A stretch of DNA of 64,000 bases, taken from NCBI GenBank assembly GCA_019095985.1, contig CM032665.1, forward strand, positions 41,479,907 to 41,543,906, given 5' to 3'. Position numbers and translations under genes: made by a program. The notes beneath the pieces were generated by a model, which was not told the origin of the DNA, made no database searches, and was given only the letters and a program-made list of their open reading frames with translations. Of this stretch, positions 1 to 29,145 are shown in pieces. The DNA is from Streblospio benedicti (Eukaryota > Annelida > Polychaeta > Spionida > Spionidae). Position 1 is the first letter of the stretch. Each line of letters opens with the position of its first letter.

Positions 1-242
1 GTAAGGTAATGTCATTCCATTATCGTCTATGATAATCTAGAAGTAAATATATATATACAATTATCTCAACCGCCATAAAAATTGTTGTATTGCTTGTATT
101 GAAATTGATGAGTGTATGACATTCGATGCATGGACAATTACAATACACACATATATAGGTCCTAATGTTAAAATGATAATTGGAAGGTAAATTTGCACAT
201 ACGTGTCGAGCAAACAATATGATCAATCTAATATGAACAATA

Positions 243-1102
243 TTTGTTTAAACTTTCTCTACACTAGATAAAATATAAACAAATATCTCGTTTTCAGCCA
301 CAGCTGTGGCCTTGTTCACTATGACTGCATGTATACTAACTGTGTGATATGATACCAATAGGTGGCATCACACATCAGGATCTTTTTTTCCAGATTAATA
401 GCTAGTGTGTCCCCATGGTCCACTTAACAGGTTGTCCCAGACTGTGGAGAGGAGGTGTCTGCCCACCATCTCTATCCAGGGAAGGGCGTATTGTTCGTAT
501 GTAAATGAACTCTTCACTCCACACTAAAATCATTGGGACCCAATACCTAGAATGTTTACACGGTCCATTTTAACAGTGTGGCCAGGTTCATTGGCATGTA
601 TACATACCGGTATGTTTTGGGCGCTCTGACGAGGCACTGCTTGGCCATCTGTGTTCTAGGAGCCTAGTTTTCAATGAGCATAATGTTTCGCTGTTATGGG
701 TGCATTGCAATCCCAACACGATATGGTATATCGGTCATGCAATAGGCTGTTTGTCAGACGTATGATCATCTGGTGGAAGGTGTTCGTAGGCTTTAAGAAC
801 CCACGAATGATGTATGTTTGCATAATCCTACGAAGATGTCCTGAAACTCCTCTGATATATGGAATGAAGATTGAACATGTTTTAGAACAAGTGCCGTTGT
901 ATACCCAAAGTCTCTTGATTCACTGGCTGCAGAGCAATAATCAAGGAAGCCGTGCCTTTACATACAAATGATTCGTCCATCCCTGAATGGAGATGGCAGC
1001 AGACACAGTCAGTATGTACAGTCATAGTGAACAAGGCCACCACTGGTTGAAATCTTTGTATTTTCTTTTTATTTTATCCATTGCAAAGAAAGTTTAAACA
1101 AA
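243..1102. mobile_element. Non-autonomous DNA element with ~100-bp terminal inverted repeats
   Basis: The left end (from TTTGTTTAAACTTTCT) and the reverse complement of the right end match over about 100 bases, including the shared block TGGCCTTGTTCACTATGACT. The interior (about 650 bases) shows no convincing gene. It lies downstream of the last visible exon of the lipid transfer protein gene, so it is probably intronic. Superfamily not assigned; no clear target duplication could be read by eye. Confidence 0.75.
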
Positions 1103-1478
1103 AGATATTATGGTGTAAACTGGATAGATGAATCACATAACTATCAATCAAACATGTTTATCCACTTGCAATTTAGATTGAACGTGAACATATAAACATA
1201 AAACCTGAAAAAAAAGTCAAGTATGCTTGATGCATCATCTTCTATAAAATATCTGACGCGCTGAACCACTTTGATGACATCTTGAGCCCAATCAAGCCCT
1301 TCTATGTCAAGCAAGACATCCTATAAAATCAATTATCCAAATAGATTTACACATTTTATATCACATAATGTAATCTTATTATAATGAAATGATAGCACAT
1401 GGCTATGCAGGATCAACATACAAACAAGAAGTCCTCCAATGAACATATAGTAAGCTAAACTGTTAAATGTAAATTCAC

Positions 1479-19648
<18,170 letters not shown>

Positions 19649-22246
19649 TGTGCTCCCATCTCCCTTCTGTCTAAAGGTATTCTAAGGATTTGTTCGTGGA
19701 CGAGTCTTAATATATGCGTTTATGCATCAATAATTGACAAGGGACATGCATAAGAGCATTTTAGCAGAACCGTGATATATTTTACAATATAAATCAAAGA
19801 GTATTGAGAAGAAAGAATGTAGTCTAAATATGATGCAAATGATAGCACACAGACTGTCGCCTTATTTTCACCACCCATTTGCTACTTGAGTTTGATTTAG
19901 AGTGACGTATGATACACAAAAGCGCACACTGACAGTCAATCTAAAGGTGCAATAAATGCACAATTGTCACGTAAATGTGTTATTCAAAGGTCCAGATTTG
20001 CTTTGCGTGTTATAGTCCTTCGAGAAATATAGCACCTTTTTCGATTATAATTTATGACTGATGATTAATCACCAATTAATAGTGCGAGAACTCACACAAA
20101 TCACTTGCACATGCCCAGCCACACAGATGGCAGTACGCATCATATGTTGTTCAATGACAATAGAATATGATTGAATCGAAGTTACAAGTAGATTCGGGTT
20201 GATCCATGAGATCTATGTTTTTCTGTTAACCATGTTGTAGATACATGTGGTTTTATGTTGGTCCAGTCACATACAACAAACAAATAATAGTCTAGTGTAA
20301 ATCAAAATTAAAGTGCAAGGAAATTACGAAGATTGCTTTATATATTTGAACATTTATAAGTATATGCCAATTGTGGCACAGTACTACAATACTTTCCAAA
20401 TGTGTACTATTTTGCAATAGTAATTTTCATCTGAAATATTGTTGGTATACATTATTGTGCTTTCAATACGTATTTAGTTGTGATGTATCAAATACATCAT
20501 CTCCACTTTCACAACACATCGCACTGTCACGTCAAGTCCATTGTGACCAGATCTATGGACCACATGTGGCTACCAAAGATTAAAACCTAGTGACTTCCCG
20601 GCAACATTCTCATGTCACTAGCGTGTTTATGATCGTATAATGCCGATGTGATTCATTATCACAAAACGATATAACTGGTGTGGCATGATCTATATGTAGA
20701 GAACATGCCTATGACTTGAAGTGGCGAAAGTATCTAGCCACAAGGAAGTATGATCAGTAACAAATTGCTGTTAAGGACAATTAGTATCTCCAGTGGAGTC
20801 TGTACGACACTATTGCATAAATCCTATATCATACAGGTTGGGAAAGGGGCTAAACTAAAGGGAGGTGGGGGAACGGCCAAAACGAGGGGGAAATGAGGCA
20901 TGAAATATGTGTGTGGGAAATAAAATAAAAAGTAGGCACATGTTTGTGGGATTTCTTGACCCCTTAATTTATACGAGCGTGGAAACGAACTCACGAACGT
21001 TCCCTCCCCTCCCCCTTCCACACTTCTTGAATCACACTACGCTTCATTGTGAACTGCTGCTTTTGTTCCCCAATTGCCGCTGCTTTTGATTATGGGTACA
21101 TCTTTTGTAACAGTCAGACAAACAATGCACCTTAAACCATCAACACAAGTAAAACACTTACTGCTAAAATCCTGAAATGATCTTTGTACAGTATATAATT
21201 ATTCTATACACAATTGATCTGTCTAAAGTGTGTATCAATAATTGAACAATAAACCTTATCTCTCAAAGTCATTACCTACTAACAACCTGTCACGACATTA
21301 GGGTGTTCTGTTCTCTTTAATTATTGCGTACAAACAGTGTTCATGCATAAATCACCTACTGTCATTATGGCAATTGTAAACTGTACACGGCCCATTATAT
21401 CCATTGTCCTTGCTGTGTCGTGTATTCACCTCTATCAGCAGCAGTAGGCTGTTATTATGTCTGGCTATTAGGGAACAGTGAAAGTTATCAATATTGAAAT
21501 ACATGGCGAGGTCCTGGCTTGAATCAGTCGTCCAGGAGTCAAGGCACCGGACACGGAAAACAAGATTGCAATTATTGTTTGCTGGATGACCATTAGACAG
21601 AGGATTCTAATGTGAGGGAGAAGAATGAAATTAAATGGAGTGAGAAGAGGATATCCAACAATTGCACTGACTCTCAATCCTTTAGAAGTTGTCACTAAAT
21701 GTCTATAAAGTAAAAAATTCAAGTAAGACCACCTGTCTAAAGACCTTCACAAAACTCTAACACTTGATTAAGAGATTTGCTGTAAATAATGAGACCACTG
21801 AGTGCATCATGCCATCGGCTTGTTCTACTGTGTGTTTTGCCGTGTTGTGTCGCCCCCACCCCAACCTAGGCAGATAGGCACCCACCTTCCCCCACCATAA
21901 TATCTTATTACCCCCCCCCCACCCAACTCCACACACACTCAAACATTTTCTATAAACCTGGATCTGCCAGTGCTGTCAATAGAGCCAATGTAGTTAAATG
22001 CTTGAATGCCCATTCATAGTCACACGAGGTTGTGTGCATACATGTTGGACTTGTGAGCATGACGTCACCTACTTCACCATGGTGCCATTTGTTTGGAAAT
22101 CGTCCTCACTTCGGTCACGGTGGTGAGTCTAGTGAGGTTAACAAAAGGACGTCGGCCTAGCTTATTTACGTGAAAAAGACAATGCCACAATGACATGCAT
22201 GCAGAGCGTGTGTGTTACTCAGAACACAAGAAAAATGAAAAACGTA
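19649..22246. promoter_or_regulatory. Divergent intergenic region
   Basis: About 2.6 kb between the LLTP start on the minus strand and the secreted-protein start on the plus strand. AT-rich; no exon was recognised. Both promoters must lie here, but no specific element could be assigned by eye. Confidence 0.5.
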
Positions 22247-22310
22247 ATGCCACGACGACGGACTCACCACTGGATTTTCCGTGCATTAATGTTTGTGGTC
22301 CTGCTGTCAG
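22247..22310 (+). CDS. Secreted protein exon 1 (signal peptide)
   Basis: Twenty-one codons plus one base, donor TCAG|GTAAGC. Upstream in-frame ATGs at 22190 and nearby would add a hydrophilic stretch before the leader, so 22247 is preferred. Confidence 0.65.
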
Positions 22311-25300
22311 GTAAGCGACCATTCAATAATTACATAGTCATCCGGCATAAGGGGGGGGGGGCGCCTGGAAAAAAGTTAAGAGTGTGGGTGAGTGTTGGTG
22401 CCGGATGGTGCCATGCATGTGTTTGATATATTGCCACGTTTTGTCGTTTTATAGATCTCCTGTAGAACTCACACTAGACGCGGTGTCAAAGCCGGTCAGT
22501 CCTTCTATGATATTGCATTTGCCCGCGCAGAATTTGCATCGATTGAATCCTAATTTTCGAGTTTAACTTATACTGCAAGGTATGGAACAATGATTTTGCC
22601 GGAGGGTAAGCTAGCTAGCTGCAAACAATCTTAGATAGAGGCAAACAGGCCTCTTCACTGTGGACATGGCATACTTTTCTTCAGCTTTTGCTTTACTTTT
22701 CAGGCACCGGCAACGCAACAGAGGTATCGTTTTTGACAAATGGCCTGAGGGCTCTGAACGAGGTGTCCGGAACTCATCTTAACATATTCTATCATCTCAC
22801 GATGCCTCATTCTGGCTATGTCACCCAGTGGAGGTATTCTTTACACTGTCATATTGACTGCGATTGTGCGAGTGTGGATAGGGGTGGGGGTGGGTGATTG
22901 TGTCAATGAATTTTATTACTTGTATACCTGATGATAGCACAGAGCCAATGAAAACACAATGAGTATTATATATATATGTGGTCTCATGGTTTTATATTTT
23001 TACCATGCATTAGATAATAGATTGTCCAAAAATAAAACAGAGCTACCCCCCCCCCCTCACAAATCCAAAGTATGTTTCTAAGATATTGTTAGTCCATGGC
23101 GCTACTTTAGAAATAAAAATGATTAATCATTGTTTTTTATTTTGAAAAGGAGCATACAGTGATAGAGTTTTGGATTGTTTACATGTAGGTCTATATTTGT
23201 TAACTTTCTATTATTAACTCATGTTAAGAACAATACAGAACCAGTGAAAATTATTTTATATGTATGTGTCCGTGCGTGCGTGTGCGCGTGTATATGTGTG
23301 CATGTGTGCGTGTGTGTCTGTGTGTGTGTGCGCGCACGCGTGTGTGCATGTGTAAGGATGCGCTTCCTTTGCCTCTGGATCTGCATGTTTATAAAGCATT
23401 GCGTATGCAGTCAAACGTTTGTAATAAAACAGCCTTCTATTCCAATCAATGACTACTGCAGTTCCACAAGCAATTGCTGTTGCTTGCAGGTTTTTCTCTC
23501 AGACTGCGGGGTCCATCTACCTGTCCGTGTGGAGGATGCACGACGGCAAGGTGTCGCTGGTGGGCTCCAACCGGGCCGAGTCCGACGGGCCGGGTATCCA
23601 GGTCAGTCAAGGTTTTTCGGATTTTGTCTAGTTTAGGGGTCCCAAATAAAAAGCCTATTTTTGGACATTGAAAATCAATGTGGAACCACATTCTTGTCTC
23701 TATACAAAAAATGTGCTTCCACGATTTGATATTAATGTTATAAGTGTAGATTTCTTACGTTTGAATTAGACAAGGCCCAGGCTTTTCATCACACATGAGC
23801 AATCCTTACTGATATTGATAGTCCATCCTACTAACTCTTGGAAAGCTAAAATATTTTTTGTCACTATAGACCTGATGAAGTCATTTTAAAAGAGAGGAGA
23901 GCAATGTTGGCTCCCCAAAAGTTAATAGGATTTGTCTCAATCAGTTAGCCAAACTAATAGCTTAGTATTGCTAACTATATCCACAAAAAGACTGAAACCA
24001 ACCCATTCAAAAACGATTAAAAAGTAACTCTCTCTCTCTGGATAGCACCTGACGCCGCCATCTCCCTCACATGCACAATTATTTAATAAATATTGCATGG
24101 CAACTGTCTACAGCAACCTCTTTTCCTGACAACACCCTCTGCCCACTATTCAACAAAAAACATTACTTGCATTATTGCATACCACAAGGCTACAACACCC
24201 GCACTGTCCTTTTACCCCACCACAGGAACTGCCACTGTAATGACAATGTCGACTCCCCATTTGGATTCCACCCTTCATATGCCCCCCACATCCCCCCTAC
24301 CACTAAACAACAACCAATATATCCCTCATTCTGACAGAGCCGACCCCTGTTCTAGTGATACCCACTCCCATTCTGACAGCTTTCAACCCTGTTCAGCCCC
24401 CCCCCCCCATAAACCCCCCAAAACCCAAAACATTCGCTTATTATAAATGAGCTTACGCTATGTGATATACTTATATAGTACACGGTAATAGTCATAGCCA
24501 AGATATACTTACCACACTATAGTAGAACCTTCCTATTAAGAATGCCGGTTTCAAGTTGTCTTAATAGAGAGGTGGTCTCTTTCTGGAGGTTTGCAATACT
24601 CTGTTTATGAAGGCTTAGGGCTGTAAGAAATCGTCTCATTATAGGGTGCACTCTTGAAGCCCAAGTGGCAAAGTGGCCGTAATCCCTTACTATTAGGGCC
24701 ATTGGCACATTAGTATTTGAGCCGATGTGACGCCTTTAGCGTCTTTATGGAGCCAAATGACTCACATCAGAAACATAACTTGTAATACTACCGTGTATCA
24801 TGAACGATAGCCTGTAGTAGATTACACGCCCCCCACTTCACCCCCTCCCCACTGGAGCACAGGCCTATTACAATGCTATACATGCTGACACAATACCTTG
24901 CTGTCAGAAACACGATGTCGCGCTTGGCCGCGAGGTGCCGGTGCAGGCGGGCGACTGCGTGGGCGTCTTCTTCCCGGACTCGACCAGCCCTATCGGCATC
25001 ATCTACTACGAGCGCAAGTGGTAAAATCATAATGTTTTGTTTCATATAGTTAAGAATATATACAATTAAACAAACACACGTATATGACGTAGAAATAGAC
25101 TCGCTATTTGCAAGGGGTCCCTACTCATCCGGTAGATGTTGCTATGTGTGTGGTGTTCCTCTTATATGGTGTGCTTATTTACCAGATATCCTAATTTGCT
25201 AGTGTGTATCTTACTGAGGTATTTTTATAGTAAGGTATTCTTATTAGCAACGGTGTGCCTGTTTGACTGTTAGTAAGGTATACCTATCTGTGAGTTGTTC

Positions 25301-25822
25301 CTTTTTATAGCATATGCAACCCTTTAATAGTGATGTGCACCTATTAGCGAATAATCCTTATTTGCAAGGTGTCTTCATATAAGAAAGATGTAGCCTATCC
25401 GTCCTTATTAACCACTATCAGGTCAACCCCTTGTTAAACCGTAAACTATGAGCAACGTAAAGTGTGGCCTGTTATCATTTTCGGCTTCCACAAATGGTCC
25501 AGCTACCAGGAAATGTAATCACCGTGAATTGTAATCACGCTCAGGAATCTCGCATGTCTTATTGTCTGGCGTAGGTCGATGGGCCGACACTAGTAGAAAT
25601 GTAAGGACAATCACATTTTGCTGTCTAACACCTCCTCACCCTACATGCTGAACTTTGTTGTGAAGGATGAGTCGGACCAGTGATGTGGTGGAGGCAGACA
25701 TGTTAGACTTCAACTCGTTTGCGTTATGGGAGGACGAGCTCTCTGGAGCCGGGGGCCAGAACATTGACGTCACCGTGTACGGGAAGTCCGGAGTCTTGCA
25801 CTCGAGCTCTCACTCAGCAATG
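22247..25822 (+). CDS. Secreted beta-rich protein of unknown function, five exons found
   Basis: Exons 22247-22310, 22704-22833, 23490-23601, 24908-25020 and 25666-25822 join with GT/AG ends and matching phase throughout. The first encodes a basic start and hydrophobic leader (MPRRRTHHWIFRALMFVVLL), a likely signal peptide; four upstream-exon codon ATGs are also in frame, but this one gives the best leader. The mature part has GYVTQWRFFSQTAGSIYLSV, WRMHDGKVSLVG, then VPVQAGDCVGVFFPDSTSPI. This 'W-x-F ... G-x-Y-L-x-V-W-R ... V-x-x-G-D-x-V-G-x-F-F-P' pattern looks like a beta-sandwich seen in secreted proteins of marine invertebrates. About 190 residues are covered. No stop was found after exon 5, so further exons are expected. 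No function is assigned. Confidence 0.7.
22704..22833 (+). CDS. Secreted protein exon 2
   Basis: Acceptor TACTTTTCAG, donor GGAG|GTATTC. Product GNATEVSFLTNGLRALNEVS then LNIFYHLTMPHSGYVTQW; one possible N-glycosylation site (NAT) near the start. Confidence 0.7.
23264..23352. repeat. Imperfect (TG)n/(CGTG)n tract
   Basis: TG-rich run with GCGTGCG variants, about 140 bases upstream of secreted-protein exon 3. Confidence 0.75.
23490..23601 (+). CDS. Secreted protein exon 3
   Basis: Acceptor TTGCTTGCAG, donor CAG|GTCAGT, phase fits both sides. Product FFSQTAGSIYLSVWRMHDGK followed by VSLVGSNRAESDGPGIQ. Confidence 0.75.
24520..24770. repeat. 'CAGTAGAACC' dispersed repeat, copy
   Basis: Begins TAGTAGAACCTTCCTATTAA and ends with a GTGACGCCTTTAGCGTC block, whose complement-like form is at 32235-32265. 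Intronic in the secreted-protein gene. Confidence 0.65.
24908..25020 (+). CDS. Secreted protein exon 4
   Basis: Acceptor TTGCTGTCAG, donor AGTG|GTAAAA. Product VALGREVPVQAGDCVGVFFP then TSPIGIIYYERK. Very GC-rich. Confidence 0.75.
25666..25822 (+). CDS. Secreted protein exon 5
   Basis: Acceptor TTGTTGTGAAG, donor ATG|GTAACC. Product LDFNSFALWEDELSGAGGQN followed by DVTVYGKSGVLHSSS. The weak acceptor is the least certain junction, but phase fits. Confidence 0.6.
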
Positions 25823-26316
25823 GTAACCAGTGGGGAATGGTGGGGTGGTGAGTGGGGGTAGGGGTTTGGGGGTGGGTTTGGGGTTGCCTGTTGGGGATGG
25901 TGGTAGGGCTGTATCTGCCAATGACACTAGTGTGTCTGTGCTCAACATGATTCTTGAAGCATGACACTGTATGCTCTCTCTGCGTATGCCATTTTGTTAG
26001 CACTGATATGCGCAGAGAAAGGGAGATTATGTTGATGGACAGAAATGCATGTCCAAAACTACAAATATGCTGCGTGTGTGTTGTGAATGATGGTGGTGCT
26101 ACACTTCACTTATTTTAGATACTCTCGCGTTTCTCTGAATCCTTTTGTTCCGATTTTCCTATTTCTGCATATTTCATGATATCCATTCATATCGTAATCT
26201 CCACCTTCCCGTTGTACCTTCTACGCAGCATTCTTTCCTGTGACTTTTAAAAAATCAAACATCTTCAGTTCTACCAAATGCAGAAATCTCTTTTTTAAAC
26301 ATGAATCTCCCTCCCG

Positions 26317-26540
26317 TTTTTAAAGCCAAGCTTCGCAGAAGACTCGAGCTTTATAGTCGTCGTAGGCGTTTCATTCTGTTCCCGGTCCACCGCCACTACG
26401 TATACTATAAGCCTATTCATACGCGCTGAAATTAGTGCCCAATTTGAATTTATCAATGAAACTTGAACCAGCCGACAATCGCCGATGTTAATGAGCTGGG
26501 GAAACGCCAATTACATTGCAGCCGATCAAAATTAATACGC
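26317..26540. repeat. Direct repeat D, copy 1
   Basis: Shares GCTTCGCAGAAGACTCGAGC, GTCGTAGGCGTTTCATTCTG and GATGTTAATGAGCTGGGGAA with 28934-29145 at roughly 90 percent or more by eye. Both copies lie in the same orientation around the three-repeat protein gene. Confidence 0.85.
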
Positions 26541-26997
26541 CATATATATACATGCATGTGCATACTAATGAGAAACCGGCCGGTGTGTTTGTTCTTTTTT
26601 CTGTCTATCCGGCATGCATGCAACAACTTCGATTTATATCGCATGTTGTAGTAATTTCACGCACATTTCATTCAAGAGAGACTTATAACAGGACATACAT
26701 TATACAAATATCATGTTAAAGTTTGCTTAACAGCGGTATCTCAGTTTTTATTACGATTATAAAGATTAGCACAACAACCTCGATTATCAAGTCATTGCCA
26801 CCATGGTCACTATATATATATATATATGCACTCCCGGCCGATATTACTGCATAACAATCTCAAGTCTCACTCCTTTGATTTGTAGTAGGGTGGCAGCTTC
26901 AGACAATGTAAGAACTGTTGTTCAAGGATTAAATATTATTAAGTCATACACAAAACATTATAGAATGCAGTAAAACGTGTAATACGCGTAGACATGT

Positions 26998-27175
26998 ATA
27001 GTAGAACCAATCCACTAGGACCACTTCTATAAATTGACCACCTCTATAATACGACCATCTTTGCAGTTCCAATACCAACGCGAATCTCTATACAGAGAAC
27101 ACCTGCACATTGAGACCATTTGAGGTTAGTCTCAGGGGTGGTCCTAATAGGGGGGGGGGGGGTTCTACTGTATGT
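26998..27175. repeat. 'CAGTAGAACC' dispersed repeat, compact copy
   Basis: Begins TAGTAGAACCAATCCACTAG and ends with a 12-G run followed by TTCTACTGTATG; the two ends are roughly inverted (TAGTAGAACC and GGTTCTACTG), so this is a MITE-like unit. Confidence 0.7.
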
Positions 27176-27542
27176 GCGTGTAGTAGTATGTTGAGTTCTA
27201 GCAGCAAAACATCTACCAGTTTCTATAGAGTTTTATCTTCAGGCTCTTTTAATGTGTCTATTATATCAACACTACTTAGAACTACATCGGTACTGGATGA
27301 TCTAGGCTCAGTAGTAGGCTAACAAAATCACACCCAGGCCCTGTTGCCCACAGTGGTCCTTCGTTCAACCAGGCTCTGAAGTGGTTGATCGAGACTAACA
27401 ACGTAAGTCTCAATACGTTCTGCGTACAACGTAGCCAAACAACGTACGCTTACGTGCGACGTGCGTGGTAACCAATGTGCTAATCACATATATCAAGCAA
27501 GCCTTGTTTTATTTTTTGCAATACTTTTCTAAATAATTTACG

Positions 27543-28060
27543 ATGATTAGCAATCTCAATTCTTCACACTCGAGTAGAACTGTAACTGCAGTCAAACCAC
27601 GACCTTTTACAGAACTCGACTTTGCAAGCCACGATGGCTATTTCAAGAATTTCTTCAGATTCCGCCCATTTACCGAGTTAGATTTTGCGAGTCGTGATGG
27701 CGTGTACAAGGATTTCTTCCAGAAATCAGAAAGAGAATCTATGGAAACAGATAGCAACGTGACTGCTGTACAACCAGTTGAAGATTCTGATTTGTCAGAG
27801 ATAACAGAAGAACCAAGACTCGTCTTCAAGTCCGTCCATTTACCGAGCTGGATTTTGCGAACCCAAATGGCGTTTTTAAGGAGTATTTCCCGAAATCTGA
27901 ACAAGAGAGTAGGGAAGTCAATACTTCTAGTTCTTCGCGTTCCACGGATATGTCAAGAAAAAGGAGACTCGTGATCGACAGGAACACAACTGTTATTCCA
28001 TGTGACACAGACTGCGTTGTACCTCGTAAGAGGAAGTTTGTTGTGAGAAGAAGAGTTTAA
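27543..28060 (+). CDS. Small protein with three copies of a 'PFTELDFA' motif (frameshifted)
   Basis: Not recognised. Starting at the ATG at 27543 the frame gives RPFTELDFASHDGYFKNFF, then RPFTELDFASRDGVYKDFF, an acidic linker (VEDSDLSEITEE), and a third copy, RPFTELDFANPNGVFKEYF, which lies in another frame after a shift near 27825-27840. It ends with a basic tail (MSRKRRLVIDRN, then CVVPRKRKFVVRRRV) and a stop at about 28058-28060. The conserved repeats across the shift argue that this was a real protein. The basic tail could be a nuclear or nucleic-acid contact, by inference only. Intronless and flanked by repeat D copies, so it may belong to a mobile unit. Confidence 0.5.
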
Positions 28061-28933
28061 CCACTTTTCAGTTTTGAACAGTTGCAACAAAGTTAACATT
28101 TTGGGACTATAGTTTTTATTGTATTCATTTGGTCACATGTTTATTTATTTAATACTTTTTGGTTGGAACCCTTACTTTTACTACTCTATTGGTTTATTCT
28201 AGCTCGTTTAACATATCTATAATAGATATGTATTATATATCTTTAAACTACATATTGCTGGAATAAAAATACCACCCAACCAGAAAATCTTGCTTTTTTT
28301 ACATTATCTGCCTTTTTAAAATGAATTTTAAGATTTTGATAAGTTTTTTAAAATTCTTTCTACACCATTTAAAAGTCTAAGTGACTTAATTTCTAAATAA
28401 CTTAATTTAGCTTAAACATTATTCAATATGTCTTTATATTTCCCCATAAAAATGATTGTGAAAGATCATACATCAATGTTATCCAATCATCACCACTATT
28501 CTTATTCACATGCACAAAAATATTTGTTCTATGTCAGAAATATGTCTATATGGATAAGACTAGTGTTTGTATAGCAAGTATACGCCATAGATAGTAGTAT
28601 ACGATGCCCAATGCTACATTACTTGTCTAACTGTCGCTCTATCATGCTCAGCAGCTCACGTTTGCAATTAGCCGACATTGCTGTGTGAAAATTCTGAATA
28701 TGATGACATAATGAAATATGAAGGTTTGCGGCAGCCACACCCACATTTACCTGCACTTGCCTCTGGCACGCCCATTTATTATTTAGCTTTGTTGCCCAGC
28801 CCAAAAATAGTGTTATTTTACATTGACGTAAATTGAAGGGCTGCTGCTAAAGTGATAATAATTATGCAACCAGTAAAATTGATTGACAATGGAGTTGTGA
28901 AAGATCATGTGCATACCTGTTTCGGTAAGAGCA
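28061..28933. other. AT-rich gap, no gene seen
   Basis: Very AT-rich sequence after the three-repeat gene, up to the second direct repeat. No coding exon or RNA was recognised. Confidence 0.5.
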
Positions 28934-29145
28934 GTTTTAAAGCCGAGCTTCGCAGAAGACTCGAGCTTTATAGTCGTCGTAGGCGTTTCATTCTGTTCCC
29001 TGTCCCCCGCCACTACCTCTACAATAAGCACATTCATACGCGCTGAAATTAGTGCCCAATTTGAATTTATCAATGAAACTGAACAGCCGACAATCGCCGA
29101 TGTTAATGAGCTGGGGAAACGCCAATTACATTGTAGCCATCAAAA
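28934..29145. repeat. Direct repeat D, copy 2
   Basis: Same orientation and blocks as 26317-26540. Weaker shared sequence (CACTCCCAGCCGCATAACAT versus CACTCCCGGCCG...GCATAACAAT) recurs downstream at about 29740 and 26829, so the repeated unit may be longer than the conserved core. Confidence 0.8.

Noticed and set aside
27349-27402. Sixth exon of the secreted-protein gene (acceptor GTTGCCCACAG, donor AAC|GTAAGT)
   Set aside because: Its TTCAACCAGGCTCTG sequence resembles repeated blocks elsewhere (34317 and 34455), and phase 0 gives a stop.
26317-29145. LTR-type element suggested by the two direct repeats
   Set aside because: Repeats are only about 0.2 kb, lack a clear TG...CA boundary, and nothing like gag or pol lies between them.
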